64,000 nucleotides of DNA from Idiomarina piscisalsi (GCF_002211765.1 NZ_CP022133.1:1054001-1118000); one strand, 5' to 3'; positions 1-9,993 are shown, counted from the stretch's first letter. The notes: generated by a model not told the origin, from the sequence alone. Numbers and translations are program-made.

Positions 1-900
1 GTGATGACGGGTGAGGGCTCTGACGAATTATTTGCTGGCTACCCGGCGTTCCGCAAAGACATGTTTTTGCATGGACTGGATCACTTGCCGGAAGTTGAGC
101 GAGTTGAATGGCAGGAGTTGTTGGAGAAGAACAACGCTTTATTTAAAGGAGCAATGCTGGCTCGTGAAGAGTTTGTCAGTGAGGCGTTTAATAAGAAAAT
201 GGGCTTTACGCCAAGCTGTGTGCAGCCTTGGTTGTCCTGCTCTTCCGTAGCCTTACCCTTGATGTCGGCGAAGAAGCGACAAGAAGTCGAGAGTTATGAT
301 CCGAGCGAAGCAATTGCGGATACTTTGGACGAGAGCATGCTGGAAGGGCGTCATCCGCTCGACAGAGCCCAGTATGTTTGGATTAAAACTATGCTGGAAG
401 GGCAGATACTCACCTGGGGTGGTGACCGCGTCGATATGGCAAACTCGATGGAAGCGCGTCCTGCGTTTCTTGATCACCATTTAGCGGAGTATGCGTTTAC
501 GGTGCCGCCGCATTTACGCATTAAAGGCAACAAAGAAAAGTACGTACTGCGCGAAGCGATGAAAGGTTTATTACCGGAAACCCTGTATAAACGCGAAAAA
601 TTTGCCTTTATGGCACCACCGGCGCATACCGACCCCGAGAAGTGGAAAGCCGTAGAGAAGCTGGCTGAACAGTTTTTAAGTAAAGACGCAGTAGAGTCAG
701 CAGGGTTACTCGACTATGACGAAGTGGTTAGAACCTTTGAACGTCATCAGGACGAAAGTGTGCCTAACGAAGAACGTGTACAGCTGGACGCTGTGATTAA
801 CCACATGCTGGGTGTTCAGGTGTTACACCACCACTTTGTCGCAACCGACGTCCCTCAGCAAGCAGAACAGCGAGCAAAAGAACTCGGCTGGACTGCTTAG
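1..900 (+). CDS. Asparagine synthetase-family amidotransferase, C-terminal part (5' end outside window)
   Basis: This is the synthetase half of a glutamine-hydrolysing asparagine synthase-type enzyme, which adenylates a carboxylate and transfers ammonia to it. The first readable residues, TGEGSDELFAGY, match the internal loop of the AsnB ATP-pyrophosphatase domain, so the reading frame enters from upstream and the GTG at base 1 is not a real start. Further family signatures are DRVDMANSMEARPAFLDH and LPETLYKREKFAF. The N-terminal glutaminase domain with its Cys2 nucleophile is outside the window. Whether the substrate is aspartate or another carboxylate (many paralogues modify peptides or surface sugars) cannot be decided from this part. 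The stop is 12 bases from the convergent msrAB gene. Confidence 0.85.
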   Translation: MMTGEGSDELFAGYPAFRKDMFLHGLDHLPEVERVEWQELLEKNNALFKGAMLAREEFVSEAFNKKMGFTPSCVQPWLSCSSVALPLMSAKKRQEVESYDPSEAIADTLDESMLEGRHPLDRAQYVWIKTMLEGQILTWGGDRVDMANSMEARPAFLDHHLAEYAFTVPPHLRIKGNKEKYVLREAMKGLLPETLYKREKFAFMAPPAHTDPEKWKAVEKLAEQFLSKDAVESAGLLDYDEVVRTFERHQDESVPNEERVQLDAVINHMLGVQVLHHHFVATDVPQQAEQRAKELGWTA

Positions 901-912
901 CTTTCTAATCCC

Positions 913-2049
913 TTACTCACCGGTGACTGCAGAGATGTAGTCACCGTATCCTCTCTCTTTCATGTCTTCCAGTGGAATGAACTTTAAGGCGGCTGAATTC
1001 ATGCAGTAACGCAGGCCAGTTGGTGCCGGACCGTCTTCAAACACGTGCCCAACATGAGAGTCAGCGTATCGACTGCGTATTTCAGTGCGGGTATAAAACC
1101 AGCTATTGTCCTCTTTCTCAACCACGGCATTGGAGGTTATGGGTTGCGTAAAGCTTGGCCAACCAGTGCCGGACTTATACTTATGCGCAGAAGAAAATAA
1201 CGGCTCACCGCTAACCACATCGACATAAATACCGGGCTGTTTATTATCCCAATAGGGGTTGTTGAAAGCTTCCTCTGTTTCATCCTCCTGTGTGACGGCG
1301 TATTGAATAGGGGTTAACTGTTCACGCAGCTGTTGCTTAGAAGGTTTTTTAAAATTCACCCATGGCTTATTGTTGGATTTGACGGATTGAAGCTCGCCAC
1401 CGGGGGTATCATTAGTGAAGCGTTGGTAGTCAACGTCTGAGGTTTCACCCCAATGTTTTTCGACAAAGTCATAGCGTCCTGAGTTGTAGGTATAGACTTT
1501 GTAGCGAATAGGGTTCTTATCGTAATAGTCCTGATGGTACTCTTCGGCTTTGTAGAAAGAGGTAAAGTCAGTTATGGGAACAATAATTGGCTCGTTAAAC
1601 GGGCCATTTTCGGCCAGCCACTGCTTGGATGCTTGTGCAATACGGCGCTGCTCTTCGTTGTGAACGAATATTTCGGGGCGGTATTGTTTTCCACGATCAA
1701 CAAACTGACCATCCGCGTCCGTAGGGTCCATAATGCGCCAAAACTTCTGCAATAGACCTGCATAGCTGATAATGTCAGGGTTATAGTAAATTTGCGCAGC
1801 TTCCGTGTGGCCGGTTCGACCGGAAGAAACTTGCTTATAGGTTGGGTTCTTTTCGGTACCGCCAGCGTAACCCGAGACGACTTCTCGTACCCCACTAAGC
1901 TGTTCAAAAGCTTCTTCGACACACCAGAAACAGCCACCGGCAAGAGTGGCCACTTTTTCATTATTTTGCTTTGTTGGCTCGTTATTTTGTGCCATGCTGA
2001 AACAAGAAAATAACAGTGTAGCACTAACAATCGTAATGAGCTTTTTCAT
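913..2049 (-). CDS. msrAB: Exported bifunctional methionine sulfoxide reductase MsrA-MsrB
   Basis: It reduces both S- and R-methionine sulfoxide in oxidised proteins, probably in the periplasm. A signal peptide covers about residues 1-20 ([20 protein letters not shown]). An LFSC stretch inside it leaves a lipoprotein alternative open. The MsrA domain follows, with the catalytic GCFWC motif (Cys40). The MsrB domain is C-terminal, with [10 protein letters not shown] and the catalytic RYCMNSAAL. The paired CxxC zinc ligands of zinc-type MsrB are absent. The start at 2049 is chosen because GGAG lies six bases upstream; an in-frame TTG further up has no such support. The gene converges on the asparagine-synthetase-like gene and diverges from the next gene. 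Confidence 0.93.
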   Translation of the reverse strand: MKKLITIVSATLLFSCFSMAQNNEPTKQNNEKVATLAGGCFWCVEEAFEQLSGVREVVSGYAGGTEKNPTYKQVSSGRTGHTEAAQIYYNPDIISYAGLLQKFWRIMDPTDADGQFVDRGKQYRPEIFVHNEEQRRIAQASKQWLAENGPFNEPIIVPITDFTSFYKAEEYHQDYYDKNPIRYKVYTYNSGRYDFVEKHWGETSDVDYQRFTNDTPGGELQSVKSNNKPWVNFKKPSKQQLREQLTPIQYAVTQEDETEEAFNNPYWDNKQPGIYVDVVSGEPLFSSAHKYKSGTGWPSFTQPITSNAVVEKEDNSWFYTRTEIRSRYADSHVGHVFEDGPAPTGLRYCMNSAALKFIPLEDMKERGYGDYISAVTGE

Positions 2050-2094
2050 GACAAACTCCAAACGCCAAGGTTATTACTTTATAGACCAATTTTT

Positions 2095-3114
2095 ATGAAA
2101 AAGATTACTTACTCAATCATTCTCACCTTAAGTTGTACTTTGCCCTGTATCGCTATCGCTCAGGAGCAAAAAGACGACGACTTTTGGTTGGACGGTTTCA
2201 GAGTGGGGCTAGGCGATACGGTTGATGCAACGGCGCTGTGGTTTGACGGTTTGTTTGGTGACGGAAAATTTGAAAATGAATACCATCGTTCGTATGGGCG
2301 ATTGTCGGTCGCCCCGCAATGGGACGAATACGACGGTTTCGAAGTAAAGTCGCGTTTTCGAGCTCGTGTCGCATTGCCTAACCTGAAAGACAATGTGTCA
2401 GCGTTTATCGGGCGTGTGGATGATGACGAGTTTTTAGACGAAGAGTCAACCGGTAAACCGTCGGTGATACGCTCCCCGGAATCTGACCGAGAATGGTTGG
2501 TTGGGTTGGGGTTTGATCCTGAAATTCACGAAGGGCATCGGGTTTCTTACAGTATTGGCATTCGTGGTGGTCTGCGTTTTGATACTTACGTCAGGGCACG
2601 CTATATGACGGGCTTTGTGATTTCCGATAAGCAACAATTAAAACTGCAGTCAGCGGCATTTTGGCGAGACAGCGATGGTTTTGGCGTGTCTCAACGTTTT
2701 AACTATGAGTCGGCATTGAATGAGCGCTGGTTGCTGCAATGGGGGGCGTTAGGTACCTTTGCAGAAGAAACGGAAGGCTTACGCTGGAGCTCAACGGCAC
2801 GCCTATATCACCTATACAACGAGGATAAAGCCTGGGCGACAGAAACCTGGGTAGAGGGGCAAACGGACCATGAAGTGCCAGTCAGCGACTATGGCCTTCG
2901 TTTACTCAACAGACAGCGCTATTTAAGAGAATGGTTTTTTGTGGAAAGCTGGGTGGGGTATCACTGGCCTCGCAGCCACTTGCAAGAGCAACGGCAAGGC
3001 CAATGGTTAGTGGGTATTGAGTTTGAGGTTCACTTTGGAACGACAAACGCCTACATGCCCGATGCAGAAAAACGTAAATCCAACACTAATGGATCGTGGT
3101 CTGACGAACGATAA
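2095..3114 (+). CDS. Exported protein of unknown function, probable outer-membrane beta-barrel
   Basis: I do not recognise the family. The 339-residue product begins with a clear signal peptide (MKKITYSIILTLSCTLPCIAIA, then Q). The mature part has alternating hydrophobic/polar stretches rich in Trp, Tyr and Gly (for example YSIGIRGGLRFDTYVRARYM and EWFFVESWVGYHW), as expected for membrane beta-strands, and ends in a strand-like segment followed by a charged tail. No good ribosome site is visible before the ATG, but the signal peptide supports this start. It is divergent from msrAB with only 45 bases between starts. Its last 64 bases overlap the 3' end of exeM on the other strand. Function is open; barrel placement is inference. 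Confidence 0.7.
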   Translation: MKKITYSIILTLSCTLPCIAIAQEQKDDDFWLDGFRVGLGDTVDATALWFDGLFGDGKFENEYHRSYGRLSVAPQWDEYDGFEVKSRFRARVALPNLKDNVSAFIGRVDDDEFLDEESTGKPSVIRSPESDREWLVGLGFDPEIHEGHRVSYSIGIRGGLRFDTYVRARYMTGFVISDKQQLKLQSAAFWRDSDGFGVSQRFNYESALNERWLLQWGALGTFAEETEGLRWSSTARLYHLYNEDKAWATETWVEGQTDHEVPVSDYGLRLLNRQRYLREWFFVESWVGYHWPRSHLQEQRQGQWLVGIEFEVHFGTTNAYMPDAEKRKSNTNGSWSDER

Positions 3115-4847
3115 GGTGTTGGCTCGTAAAACTCGGCATTGCGGTAGTCATAAATCCAGGGCTCATCAGCATTAAACGGTAAGTGATACACACCTGAGAT
3201 ATTGTCTTTCAGTTCATTTTCAACAAAAACGTGATCAAGTGCTCCGGCTTGGCTGTCATAAACATACGAATAGTCCGTTGCTTTTGACGGGTTGTAATAC
3301 CCGTTGTTCGATAGGTATTGAATCGGGTCTTCCATAAAGTAGGCATTAAAGTCTCCGAGTAACACCGTGTTTGGGAAGGACTCCTCCGCTATCCATTTGC
3401 TTAATTGCTGAGCGGATTTAAGGCGTAGGGCGTTCCAACACGCCTGGCCGTCGTTTTGGTTGCTATTAGGACTTTCTTCGTCTTCGGGGCAACTACCTTT
3501 GGACTTAAAATGGTTAACCACAACGGTAAACGGTTCGCTGGTATTTTTATCGGTGAGTGTTTGTGCCAATGGTGGTCGGCTGCCCCAGGCGAATGCACCA
3601 GCGGTGTTCACTAGCGCATGAGAAGAGGCGCTAACGGTGTCTTTGTTGTATATCAGTCCAACGGTTATCTGGTCGCCGCCAATACGCTGAGCTTGTGGTT
3701 CAGAGATGTAATAGGTGACCGGGCCGGAATCGTTTAACGCATCGACCAATTGACGAATGGCACTATGTTCTCCGAAGCCGTCATTTTCAACTTCCATAAT
3801 GCCGATAACATCGGCGTTTAGTGCGTTTATTGCCGACACGATTTTGGCCTGCTGGCGTTTCATTTCGTCAGGCGTGTCGGCGCCACGTGGGGTAGGGAAG
3901 CCCTGCCCCATGCCATTACCATTGAAGAAGTTTAAAACATTAAAACTAGCGATTCTCAGCGTGCCTCCGGCTTTGTCGGGAGCGTTATAAGCGACCGTTT
4001 TCGCTGCTGACTTCAGCTGAGGCGTTTCTAAAGGTTGAAACCGGTAGCGGCGATTAAATTGACTGGCGATACCAACCAACGGCTCAATTTCGGTACCTGT
4101 CCGTAAACTGTTGTGAGGGCCTGAAAATAGCTCTTCAAAAGGCAATGGACGGGGGGCTCTTTTATTGCTGTTGTCGTCCATTTGAATGCGATTCAGCTCA
4201 TTCTTTGCTGCCAGTTCGCGAGCTTCTTCGCCGGGTTGCACAATTTGTGAGGGTGTCCACAAACGACCTGCGGATACGTCAACAAAGCCATATCGCGTGT
4301 AGTTGTAGTTCCCTGAAATAGTGAGAGTTTCATTGTTGCCACTGGAAAGCTTGACGCGCATACCCTCGATACGTTCAAAGTGCTTTTTATCGACAACGGG
4401 TAGAGTGAACGGAGTGGGCTTCGGTAGCGCATCAACTGAGCCACAGGAGGTTAAGTCGCTTACGTCGGTTAGCGTAGTAAGTTCGTCAACTTCCTGAATG
4501 ACACCTGTAAGCACAATGGTGTCTTTCGGCTCTATTTTGCCAATGTGTTTGCTGGTTTGCACGAATAAGCCTTCAGACGTACCCAAATTGTCATCCGTGT
4601 CAGTCGGCGCGCTTTCAATAAAAAAGCCACCCAGTTCATTTTCAGACTGCCAGCTCGCTGTCACTATGCCTCTGACGGTGACCGTTTCACTCGCTTTCGG
4701 CGAGCTAAAACCGCTGCCTTGAACAATATTAATGGGCGTAATGTTTGGGTTGTCGGTTTGGCAGACATCAGCGACTGCAGCAATAGGCGAAATGGCGGCG
4801 GCTAAAGCCGTTATTAACGACGTTTTTTTAAACAGTGAGGCTGTCAT
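3051..4847 (-). CDS. exeM: ExeM/NucH-type extracellular endonuclease
   Basis: This is a secreted DNase of the endonuclease/exonuclease/phosphatase superfamily; ExeM-type enzymes in Shewanella degrade extracellular DNA. The 598 residues start with a signal peptide ending near AVAD. About 250 residues of a probable OB-like/nucleic-acid-binding region follow. The catalytic domain covers about residues 295-590, with the expected motifs in order: RIASFNVLNFFN, GIMEVEN, VVNHFKSKG, LLGDFNAY, GALDHVF and SSDHDPLVLDL. The ATG is three bases after the stop of the marR gene, so the two are probably co-transcribed. No C-terminal rhombosortase (GlyGly-CTERM) tail is seen. The 3' end overlaps the facing gene by 64 bases. 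Confidence 0.9.
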   Translation of the reverse strand: MTASLFKKTSLITALAAAISPIAAVADVCQTDNPNITPINIVQGSGFSSPKASETVTVRGIVTASWQSENELGGFFIESAPTDTDDNLGTSEGLFVQTSKHIGKIEPKDTIVLTGVIQEVDELTTLTDVSDLTSCGSVDALPKPTPFTLPVVDKKHFERIEGMRVKLSSGNNETLTISGNYNYTRYGFVDVSAGRLWTPSQIVQPGEEARELAAKNELNRIQMDDNSNKRAPRPLPFEELFSGPHNSLRTGTEIEPLVGIASQFNRRYRFQPLETPQLKSAAKTVAYNAPDKAGGTLRIASFNVLNFFNGNGMGQGFPTPRGADTPDEMKRQQAKIVSAINALNADVIGIMEVENDGFGEHSAIRQLVDALNDSGPVTYYISEPQAQRIGGDQITVGLIYNKDTVSASSHALVNTAGAFAWGSRPPLAQTLTDKNTSEPFTVVVNHFKSKGSCPEDEESPNSNQNDGQACWNALRLKSAQQLSKWIAEESFPNTVLLGDFNAYFMEDPIQYLSNNGYYNPSKATDYSYVYDSQAGALDHVFVENELKDNISGVYHLPFNADEPWIYDYRNAEFYEPTPYRSSDHDPLVLDLRFSASGM

Positions 4848-4849
4848 AA

Positions 4850-5329
4850 TTAATGATCCAGTTTGTGATAGCTGCCGACTTCCAAAACCGGGGCGGCGTC
4901 GAGTCGCTCAGCGTCCATCATGTTGGCAATGCGTTGCATGGAGGAAAGCAGTAAGGACTGTTCCCATTCCTCTAACCCTTGAAACTTTTCAATAAAGTCT
5001 TCCTGTAGCGGTTGCGGGGCCTTATTCAGCAGCTCCATACCGCTATCGGTCAGGTACAGCGATACACGTCGCTTGTCCTGCTCACTGCGGTGCCGATGAA
5101 TAAGTCGACGATGTTCGAGCCGCTCAATCACGTTAGAAACCGTGGCCGGACTTAAGTTAATGTTTTGAGCCACTTTACTGGCGGTAATGCCATCGGCGGC
5201 TTTAATTTCTCTTAGAATAAGCAGCTGCGGGGCAGTGAGCCCGGAATATTTGTTGAGTTGTTTTGAGTATAAATCGATGGCTCTAATCACTTTTCTAAGT
5301 GCTAACAGAAGCTCTTCATACTTTTCCAT
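4850..5329 (-). CDS. MarR-family transcriptional regulator
   Basis: This 159-residue protein has a central winged helix: LTAPQLLILREIKAAD leads into the recognition helix around NLSPATVSNVIERLE and the wing around RHRSEQDKRRVSLYLTD. The N-terminus (EELLLALRKVIRAIDLYSKQL) resembles the dimerisation helix of EctR/CosR-like osmolyte regulators, but I cannot assign it to that group with confidence. A GGAGG ribosome site lies six bases before the ATG. It is 14 bases downstream of csiV and three bases upstream of exeM, which suggests it controls its own cluster or exeM. Confidence 0.88.
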   Translation of the reverse strand: MEKYEELLLALRKVIRAIDLYSKQLNKYSGLTAPQLLILREIKAADGITASKVAQNINLSPATVSNVIERLEHRRLIHRHRSEQDKRRVSLYLTDSGMELLNKAPQPLQEDFIEKFQGLEEWEQSLLLSSMQRIANMMDAERLDAAPVLEVGSYHKLDH

Positions 5330-5343
5330 TATCGGCCTCCGTA

Positions 5344-6438
5344 TTAGTATCGTGGCGCAGACAGATCAGTCCGACGAATTTGGACAACAACGCCGAGTTT
5401 CGGATGGTCAAAATAATGTGTTTCATGGCTAATCACGCGGCGCAGTTGCGAAAAGTAATAACTGCGTAAAAACTCAGTATCGGTTTGCGCGCCGGCTAAT
5501 GCCAGTGTTGCTTGCTCTTCAATGCTGTTACCAATGCGCTTTAGGCTGTCCATTTCTCGCAAGTTAAACTCACCGTCAATGTGTAAGTAATTGCCAATCA
5601 GATAAATGTCGATAAGGCCATCGAACTCCCAAACCAGAGGGTGCTTCCGATTGAGTGAGGGTGTTTGCTCAGGCTGTGGCAGTTTGCTGACAGGTTTAAA
5701 CGGCTGTTGACCACTTTCTATTAGATTAAATAACTGTTCGATATCGGTCCGGACGTTATTGACATTTGGGTTTCTTAACGGCGCGACAAATTCCTCGTCT
5801 TGCTTAGGAAAACCGTCGTAAAAAAAGTCATTTGAGTAATTGGTTCCGGCAAATAAGCGGTATTTGGGTCCCACACCTTTTTTGAAAACCGGCTGTCGCC
5901 AGGCCAGGTGCAGCAGCGGCGTAGCCTGGCCTTTTTTGAGCAGTTCAGTGCGAATTTCATTCAGCTCCAGCTTCTCAGCCGGCACTAAAAACGGGGCGGC
6001 TGCCGTATTAATGTCGCCACCTTTGCCGTCAATGACAACCGGGGTTTCAGGCAATGCCATAAGCGGCGCTGGCGGAGCTAAAGGGTTACCCGCAATTGGA
6101 ATCCATTGCTCTTCGTTTTCATAGCGACAGGCTAAGTCAATTAGTTGAGTGTCGTCTAATGGCTCACAAATGGGTAATCCGCTGATTAATGCTCGTGGCT
6201 TATTGATTAAGAAAGAAGTCAGCAAGTCGCGTTTTTTGCGTGCGTCGATACGAGTTGGCGACAGCTGGAATTGTTCGCTGGACTGATCAGCAATACGTTG
6301 CTTGAACACCAAAACTTCGACTTCAAACCAGCGCCAGTAGTCCTTATCCGGCAGCGCCTTTGCACTCACCGGGTAAGTGGCTGCAACGACAATAGCAGCA
6401 ATTAAACTGTGTTTAATCAGACTGGTGACTGACGCCAT
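5344..6438 (-). CDS. csiV: CsiV-like periplasmic protein
   Basis: This is a periplasmic protein of the CsiV family. In Vibrio cholerae the family member binds peptidoglycan and works with growth under D-amino acid stress. A signal peptide (MASVTSLIKH to VSAKA) precedes WRWFEVEVLVFKQ, a family hallmark, and the C-terminus has EFLRSYYFSQLRRVISHETHYFDHPKLGVVV, also typical. The ATG at 6438 is chosen for its AAGGAG site nine bases upstream. A GTG at 6459 that overlaps the mfd stop (TAGTG) is an alternative and would suggest translational coupling. Location directly after mfd matches related genomes. The family call is from recall and gene order. Confidence 0.75.
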   Translation of the reverse strand: MASVTSLIKHSLIAAIVVAATYPVSAKALPDKDYWRWFEVEVLVFKQRIADQSSEQFQLSPTRIDARKKRDLLTSFLINKPRALISGLPICEPLDDTQLIDLACRYENEEQWIPIAGNPLAPPAPLMALPETPVVIDGKGGDINTAAAPFLVPAEKLELNEIRTELLKKGQATPLLHLAWRQPVFKKGVGPKYRLFAGTNYSNDFFYDGFPKQDEEFVAPLRNPNVNNVRTDIEQLFNLIESGQQPFKPVSKLPQPEQTPSLNRKHPLVWEFDGLIDIYLIGNYLHIDGEFNLREMDSLKRIGNSIEEQATLALAGAQTDTEFLRSYYFSQLRRVISHETHYFDHPKLGVVVQIRRTDLSAPRY

Positions 6439-6458
6439 TAATTTGCTCTCCTTGTGCA

Positions 6459-9400
6459 CTAGGCTTCCGACTGCTCAGAAAACTCATCAAGTAAAGACTC
6501 TATCAGTTTTAAGCGACTTTGAGTATCTTCAAGCGACTGACTGATGCGCAGCCGGTTTGGACCGTCCAGTTTGTAATGGTTCGGGGCTTTTTGAATTAAC
6601 CCGATAATTACTTCCGGGTTTATCTTGGTGTTATCCGCAAACTCAATGACACCGCCTTGATTACCGACATCCACTTTGCGAATACCTAATTGTTCGGCAT
6701 GGTTCCTTAGACTGGTTTGACGCAACAAGTTCTTAGCCGCGTCAGGCAGTAGTCCAAATCGGTCAATTAGTTCCACTTGAATATCATCAATTTCTTTATT
6801 GGTTTCGCAATTAGCAATGCGCTTATACAGGCTAAGACGATTATTAATATCCGGAATATAGTCATCAGGTAGCAGTGCCGGTAATTTCAAGTCAATTTCT
6901 GAACGCTCATGCAGTAATTGCGACAGTGACGGTTCTTTACCTGCTTTTAACGCATCAACGGCTTGTTCCAACATGTCCATGTATAAAGTGAAGCCGATGC
7001 TTTCAATTTGGCCGCTCTGGTCGTCGCCCAGTAACTCACCAGCGCCCCGAATTTCTAAGTCATGGGTGGCCAGCATAAAGCCCGCGCCCAAGTCTTCTAA
7101 TTGAGAAATGGCCTCTAGGCGCTTAGCGGCGTCTTTAGTCATACGCTTAGGATGCGGGGTTAACAAATAAGCATACGCCTGATGATGCGAACGTCCGACA
7201 CGGCCTCGAAGCTGGTGCATTTGCGCCAGACCAAGATGATCAGCGCGATCCATGATAATGGTATTGGCGCTGGGAATATCAATGCCGGTCTCAATAATGG
7301 TCGTACACACCAATACGTTGAAACGCTGGTGGTAAAAGTCTGACATAATTTGTTCAAGCTCACGTTCACGCATTTGCCCGTGGGCAATAGTGACACGGGC
7401 TTCCGGTACCAGCTCTTCAATGTCGCGGGCAGTTTTTTCAATGGTGTCTACGTTGTTGTGTAGGAAGTACACCTGACCGCCGCGTAGGATTTCACGCAGT
7501 ATCGCTTCTCGCACCGTCGGTTCGTCATACTCCCGCACGAACGTTTTAACGGCCAGGCGTTTCGCTGGTGGCGTTGCGATTATTGACAGGTCACGAATGT
7601 TATTCATGGCCATGTTCAGTGTTCGCGGAATCGGGGTTGCGGTTAATGTCAGAATATCAACATCGGCTCGCAGTCGCTTAATGGTTTCCTTCTGGCGTAC
7701 GCCAAATCGATGCTCTTCATCGACAATGAGTAAGCCGAGATCGCGGCACTTCACGGTATCCTGCAGCAACTTGTGTGTGCCGATAATAATATCGACTTTG
7801 CCGTCTGCAAGGTCGTTAAGAATGGCGTTAGACTGCTTGGTCGTTTTAAACCGAGAAAGTACCTCCACACGTACTGGCATATCGGCGAAACGGTCACTGA
7901 AGTTTTCGTAATGCTGTTGTGCCAACAACGTGGTGGGCACTAACACCATGACTTGTTTACCTTCGTTTACCGCAATAAAGGCGCCGCGCATGGCCACTTC
8001 CGTTTTACCAAAGCCAACGTCACCGCACACCAGCCGATCCATCGCCCGAGGTTGCTGCATGTCATGTTTAACCGCTTCAATAGCGGTATGCTGGTCAATA
8101 GTTTCTTCAAACGGGAAGCCAGCGGCAAAACGCTGGTAGTCTTCGTCATTAATTTTGAATGGGTAACCGGGCTTAGCTTCCCGGCGAGCATAGATGTCGA
8201 GCAGTTCAGCAGCAACGTCCCGTACTTTTTCAGCCGCCCGTTTTTTGGCTTTTTCCCAGGCATCGTTGCCCAGTTTGTGTAATGGTGCATGGCTTTCTTC
8301 GCCGCCGCTGTACCGACTTAACACGTTTAGGTTGGCTACCGGCACATAAAGCTTTGAGGCACCTGCGTATTCAATAGTCACGAACTCTGTAGTGACATTA
8401 CCGGCATCCAGTGTTGTCAGACCCTGATAGCGACCGACGCCGTGATCGATATGAACGACGGGTTGCCCGGGTTGCAACTCCGCCAGGTTACGAATGAGTG
8501 TATCGGCACTGACCGTCGCCTTTTGCTCGCGGCGGCGACTTTGCACCACTCGGCTGCCAAAAAGCTCTGTCTCGGTAATGAACCAGAGTTTGGCGTCGGG
8601 TAAGTAAAAGGAGTTGACGATGGGGCTTATAATTAACCCAACACCTTTTGCAGGCGCGTCTCCTAAATGCTGACACAGCGTCACTTTATGACCCAGCTTG
8701 GCAATAATCTCCCGCAGTGCTTCACGGCGTCCAGCGGTTTCTCCGGAGAGAATAATCCGCTCTGATTTTTCTAAAGCGTTGGTAATAACGCGGTTGAGCT
8801 TTTCAAAAGGCGCTTTTTGATGGTGGTCGGCGGCTATGTCGGACACCGACTGCGAGTGAAACTGAACCGGGCCCGGTTGTGCCATCTCTGCAGGAACGCT
8901 GGCACGCACGCGGCGGTACTGCTTAAAGCTAGCGTGAATTGCATCAACCGGTAAAAACACCTCGTTCGGATGCAGCAATGGACGCAGCGGGTCGAACTGA
9001 CGCTGGTCGTAACGGTGATTAATGTCCTGCCAGAGTCGTTCAAGACTTGCCTGAATGTTGCCAAAGGTCACTAGTACCGTGTCTTCCGGCAAATAGTCAA
9101 ACAGCGAGGAAGTTTCCTCAAAAAATAATGGTAGATAGTATTCGATACCACCCGGCAGCTGGCCTTTGCTGACTTGTTGATACACAGATTCGCGTTCCGT
9201 ACTGGCTTCAAAACGCTCGCGATATTGGGCGCGGAACCGCTCAATCGCGGTTTTGGTCATCGGGAACTCGTGTGCCGGCAATAAGTTAATATCGTCTATC
9301 GGGTCTTTTGACAGCTGAGTTTCCGGATCAAACGGACGAATGGTATCGACTTCATCATCAAAAAAATCCAGTCGATAGGGCGTTTCGCTGCCCATCGGGA

Positions 9401-9938
9401 ACAAGTCTAAAATGGAGCCACGCGCACTGAATTCACCGTGCTCCATAACCTGGTTAACATGCCGGTAGCCTGCTCGCTCAAGTTTTTCCCGCAACTTAAT
9501 GGCATCCAGCTGCTGACCTTTTTCTATTTGCAGTGCCTGCCCTGACACATAAGAGGTTGGGGCAATGCGGTGCATCAAGGTATTAACGCTGACAATAAGC
9601 GCACCGCGCTTAGCAGACGGCAGACGTGCCAGCACTGACAGGCGGTCAGAGATAATATCCTGATGCGGCGAGAAACTGTCGTAGGGCAGAGTTTCCCAGT
9701 CTGGAAAGAGCGTTATGTCGTCATGATACTCGGTGTGTTCGCCGGCAAAAAACTTAACTTCTTCCTCAAGGCGATAGGCCTGATTGGCATCGGCAGTGAC
9801 CACCAAAACCCGGCCCGGGGTCGAGTCAATCAGTTTGGCCAGAGCAAGTGCCGGTGAACTGCCTTGCAGCTCCTGCCAGGTAATGTCTTTGTCTTTAGAT
9901 GAAGGAAAGGGCGGTCGTAATACAGATGCCTTAGTCAT
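6459..9938 (-). CDS. mfd: Transcription-repair coupling factor Mfd
   Basis: Mfd removes RNA polymerase stalled at DNA lesions and recruits UvrA for nucleotide excision repair. The 1159-residue length is normal. The N-terminal UvrB-like modules are followed by the RNA-polymerase-interacting domain (around VVHIDHGVGRYQGL). Next come the RecG-like translocase motifs GDVGFGKTEVAMRG (Walker A), DEEHRFGVRQKE (Walker B) and LTATPIPRTL. The TRG region is around QLRGRVGRSHHQAYAYL, and the C-terminal UvrA-binding inhibitor domain ends the protein. The gene lies 71 bases downstream of the PilZ gene on the same strand, with csiV immediately after it. Confidence 0.98.
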   Translation of the reverse strand: MTKASVLRPPFPSSKDKDITWQELQGSSPALALAKLIDSTPGRVLVVTADANQAYRLEEEVKFFAGEHTEYHDDITLFPDWETLPYDSFSPHQDIISDRLSVLARLPSAKRGALIVSVNTLMHRIAPTSYVSGQALQIEKGQQLDAIKLREKLERAGYRHVNQVMEHGEFSARGSILDLFPMGSETPYRLDFFDDEVDTIRPFDPETQLSKDPIDDINLLPAHEFPMTKTAIERFRAQYRERFEASTERESVYQQVSKGQLPGGIEYYLPLFFEETSSLFDYLPEDTVLVTFGNIQASLERLWQDINHRYDQRQFDPLRPLLHPNEVFLPVDAIHASFKQYRRVRASVPAEMAQPGPVQFHSQSVSDIAADHHQKAPFEKLNRVITNALEKSERIILSGETAGRREALREIIAKLGHKVTLCQHLGDAPAKGVGLIISPIVNSFYLPDAKLWFITETELFGSRVVQSRRREQKATVSADTLIRNLAELQPGQPVVHIDHGVGRYQGLTTLDAGNVTTEFVTIEYAGASKLYVPVANLNVLSRYSGGEESHAPLHKLGNDAWEKAKKRAAEKVRDVAAELLDIYARREAKPGYPFKINDEDYQRFAAGFPFEETIDQHTAIEAVKHDMQQPRAMDRLVCGDVGFGKTEVAMRGAFIAVNEGKQVMVLVPTTLLAQQHYENFSDRFADMPVRVEVLSRFKTTKQSNAILNDLADGKVDIIIGTHKLLQDTVKCRDLGLLIVDEEHRFGVRQKETIKRLRADVDILTLTATPIPRTLNMAMNNIRDLSIIATPPAKRLAVKTFVREYDEPTVREAILREILRGGQVYFLHNNVDTIEKTARDIEELVPEARVTIAHGQMRERELEQIMSDFYHQRFNVLVCTTIIETGIDIPSANTIIMDRADHLGLAQMHQLRGRVGRSHHQAYAYLLTPHPKRMTKDAAKRLEAISQLEDLGAGFMLATHDLEIRGAGELLGDDQSGQIESIGFTLYMDMLEQAVDALKAGKEPSLSQLLHERSEIDLKLPALLPDDYIPDINNRLSLYKRIANCETNKEIDDIQVELIDRFGLLPDAAKNLLRQTSLRNHAEQLGIRKVDVGNQGGVIEFADNTKINPEVIIGLIQKAPNHYKLDGPNRLRISQSLEDTQSRLKLIESLLDEFSEQSEA

Positions 9939-9993
9939 GACTACTCAATAGTTACGTTAAAAAGGTTGCAGTAAAAGCTGCGCGAACGACAGT

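Noticed and set aside
1..30. GTG at base 1 as the start of the first gene
   Set aside because: The following residues (TGEGSDELFAGY) are an internal motif of the asparagine synthetase domain; the gene is cut by the window edge.
917..946. Stem CGGTGACT / AGTCACCG at the asnB-like/msrAB junction as a terminator
   Set aside because: It lies inside the msrAB coding end and has no T-tract on either strand.
7597..8290. Several 70-110 codon frames opposite or within mfd
   Set aside because: All lie in conserved helicase motifs of mfd and are shadows.
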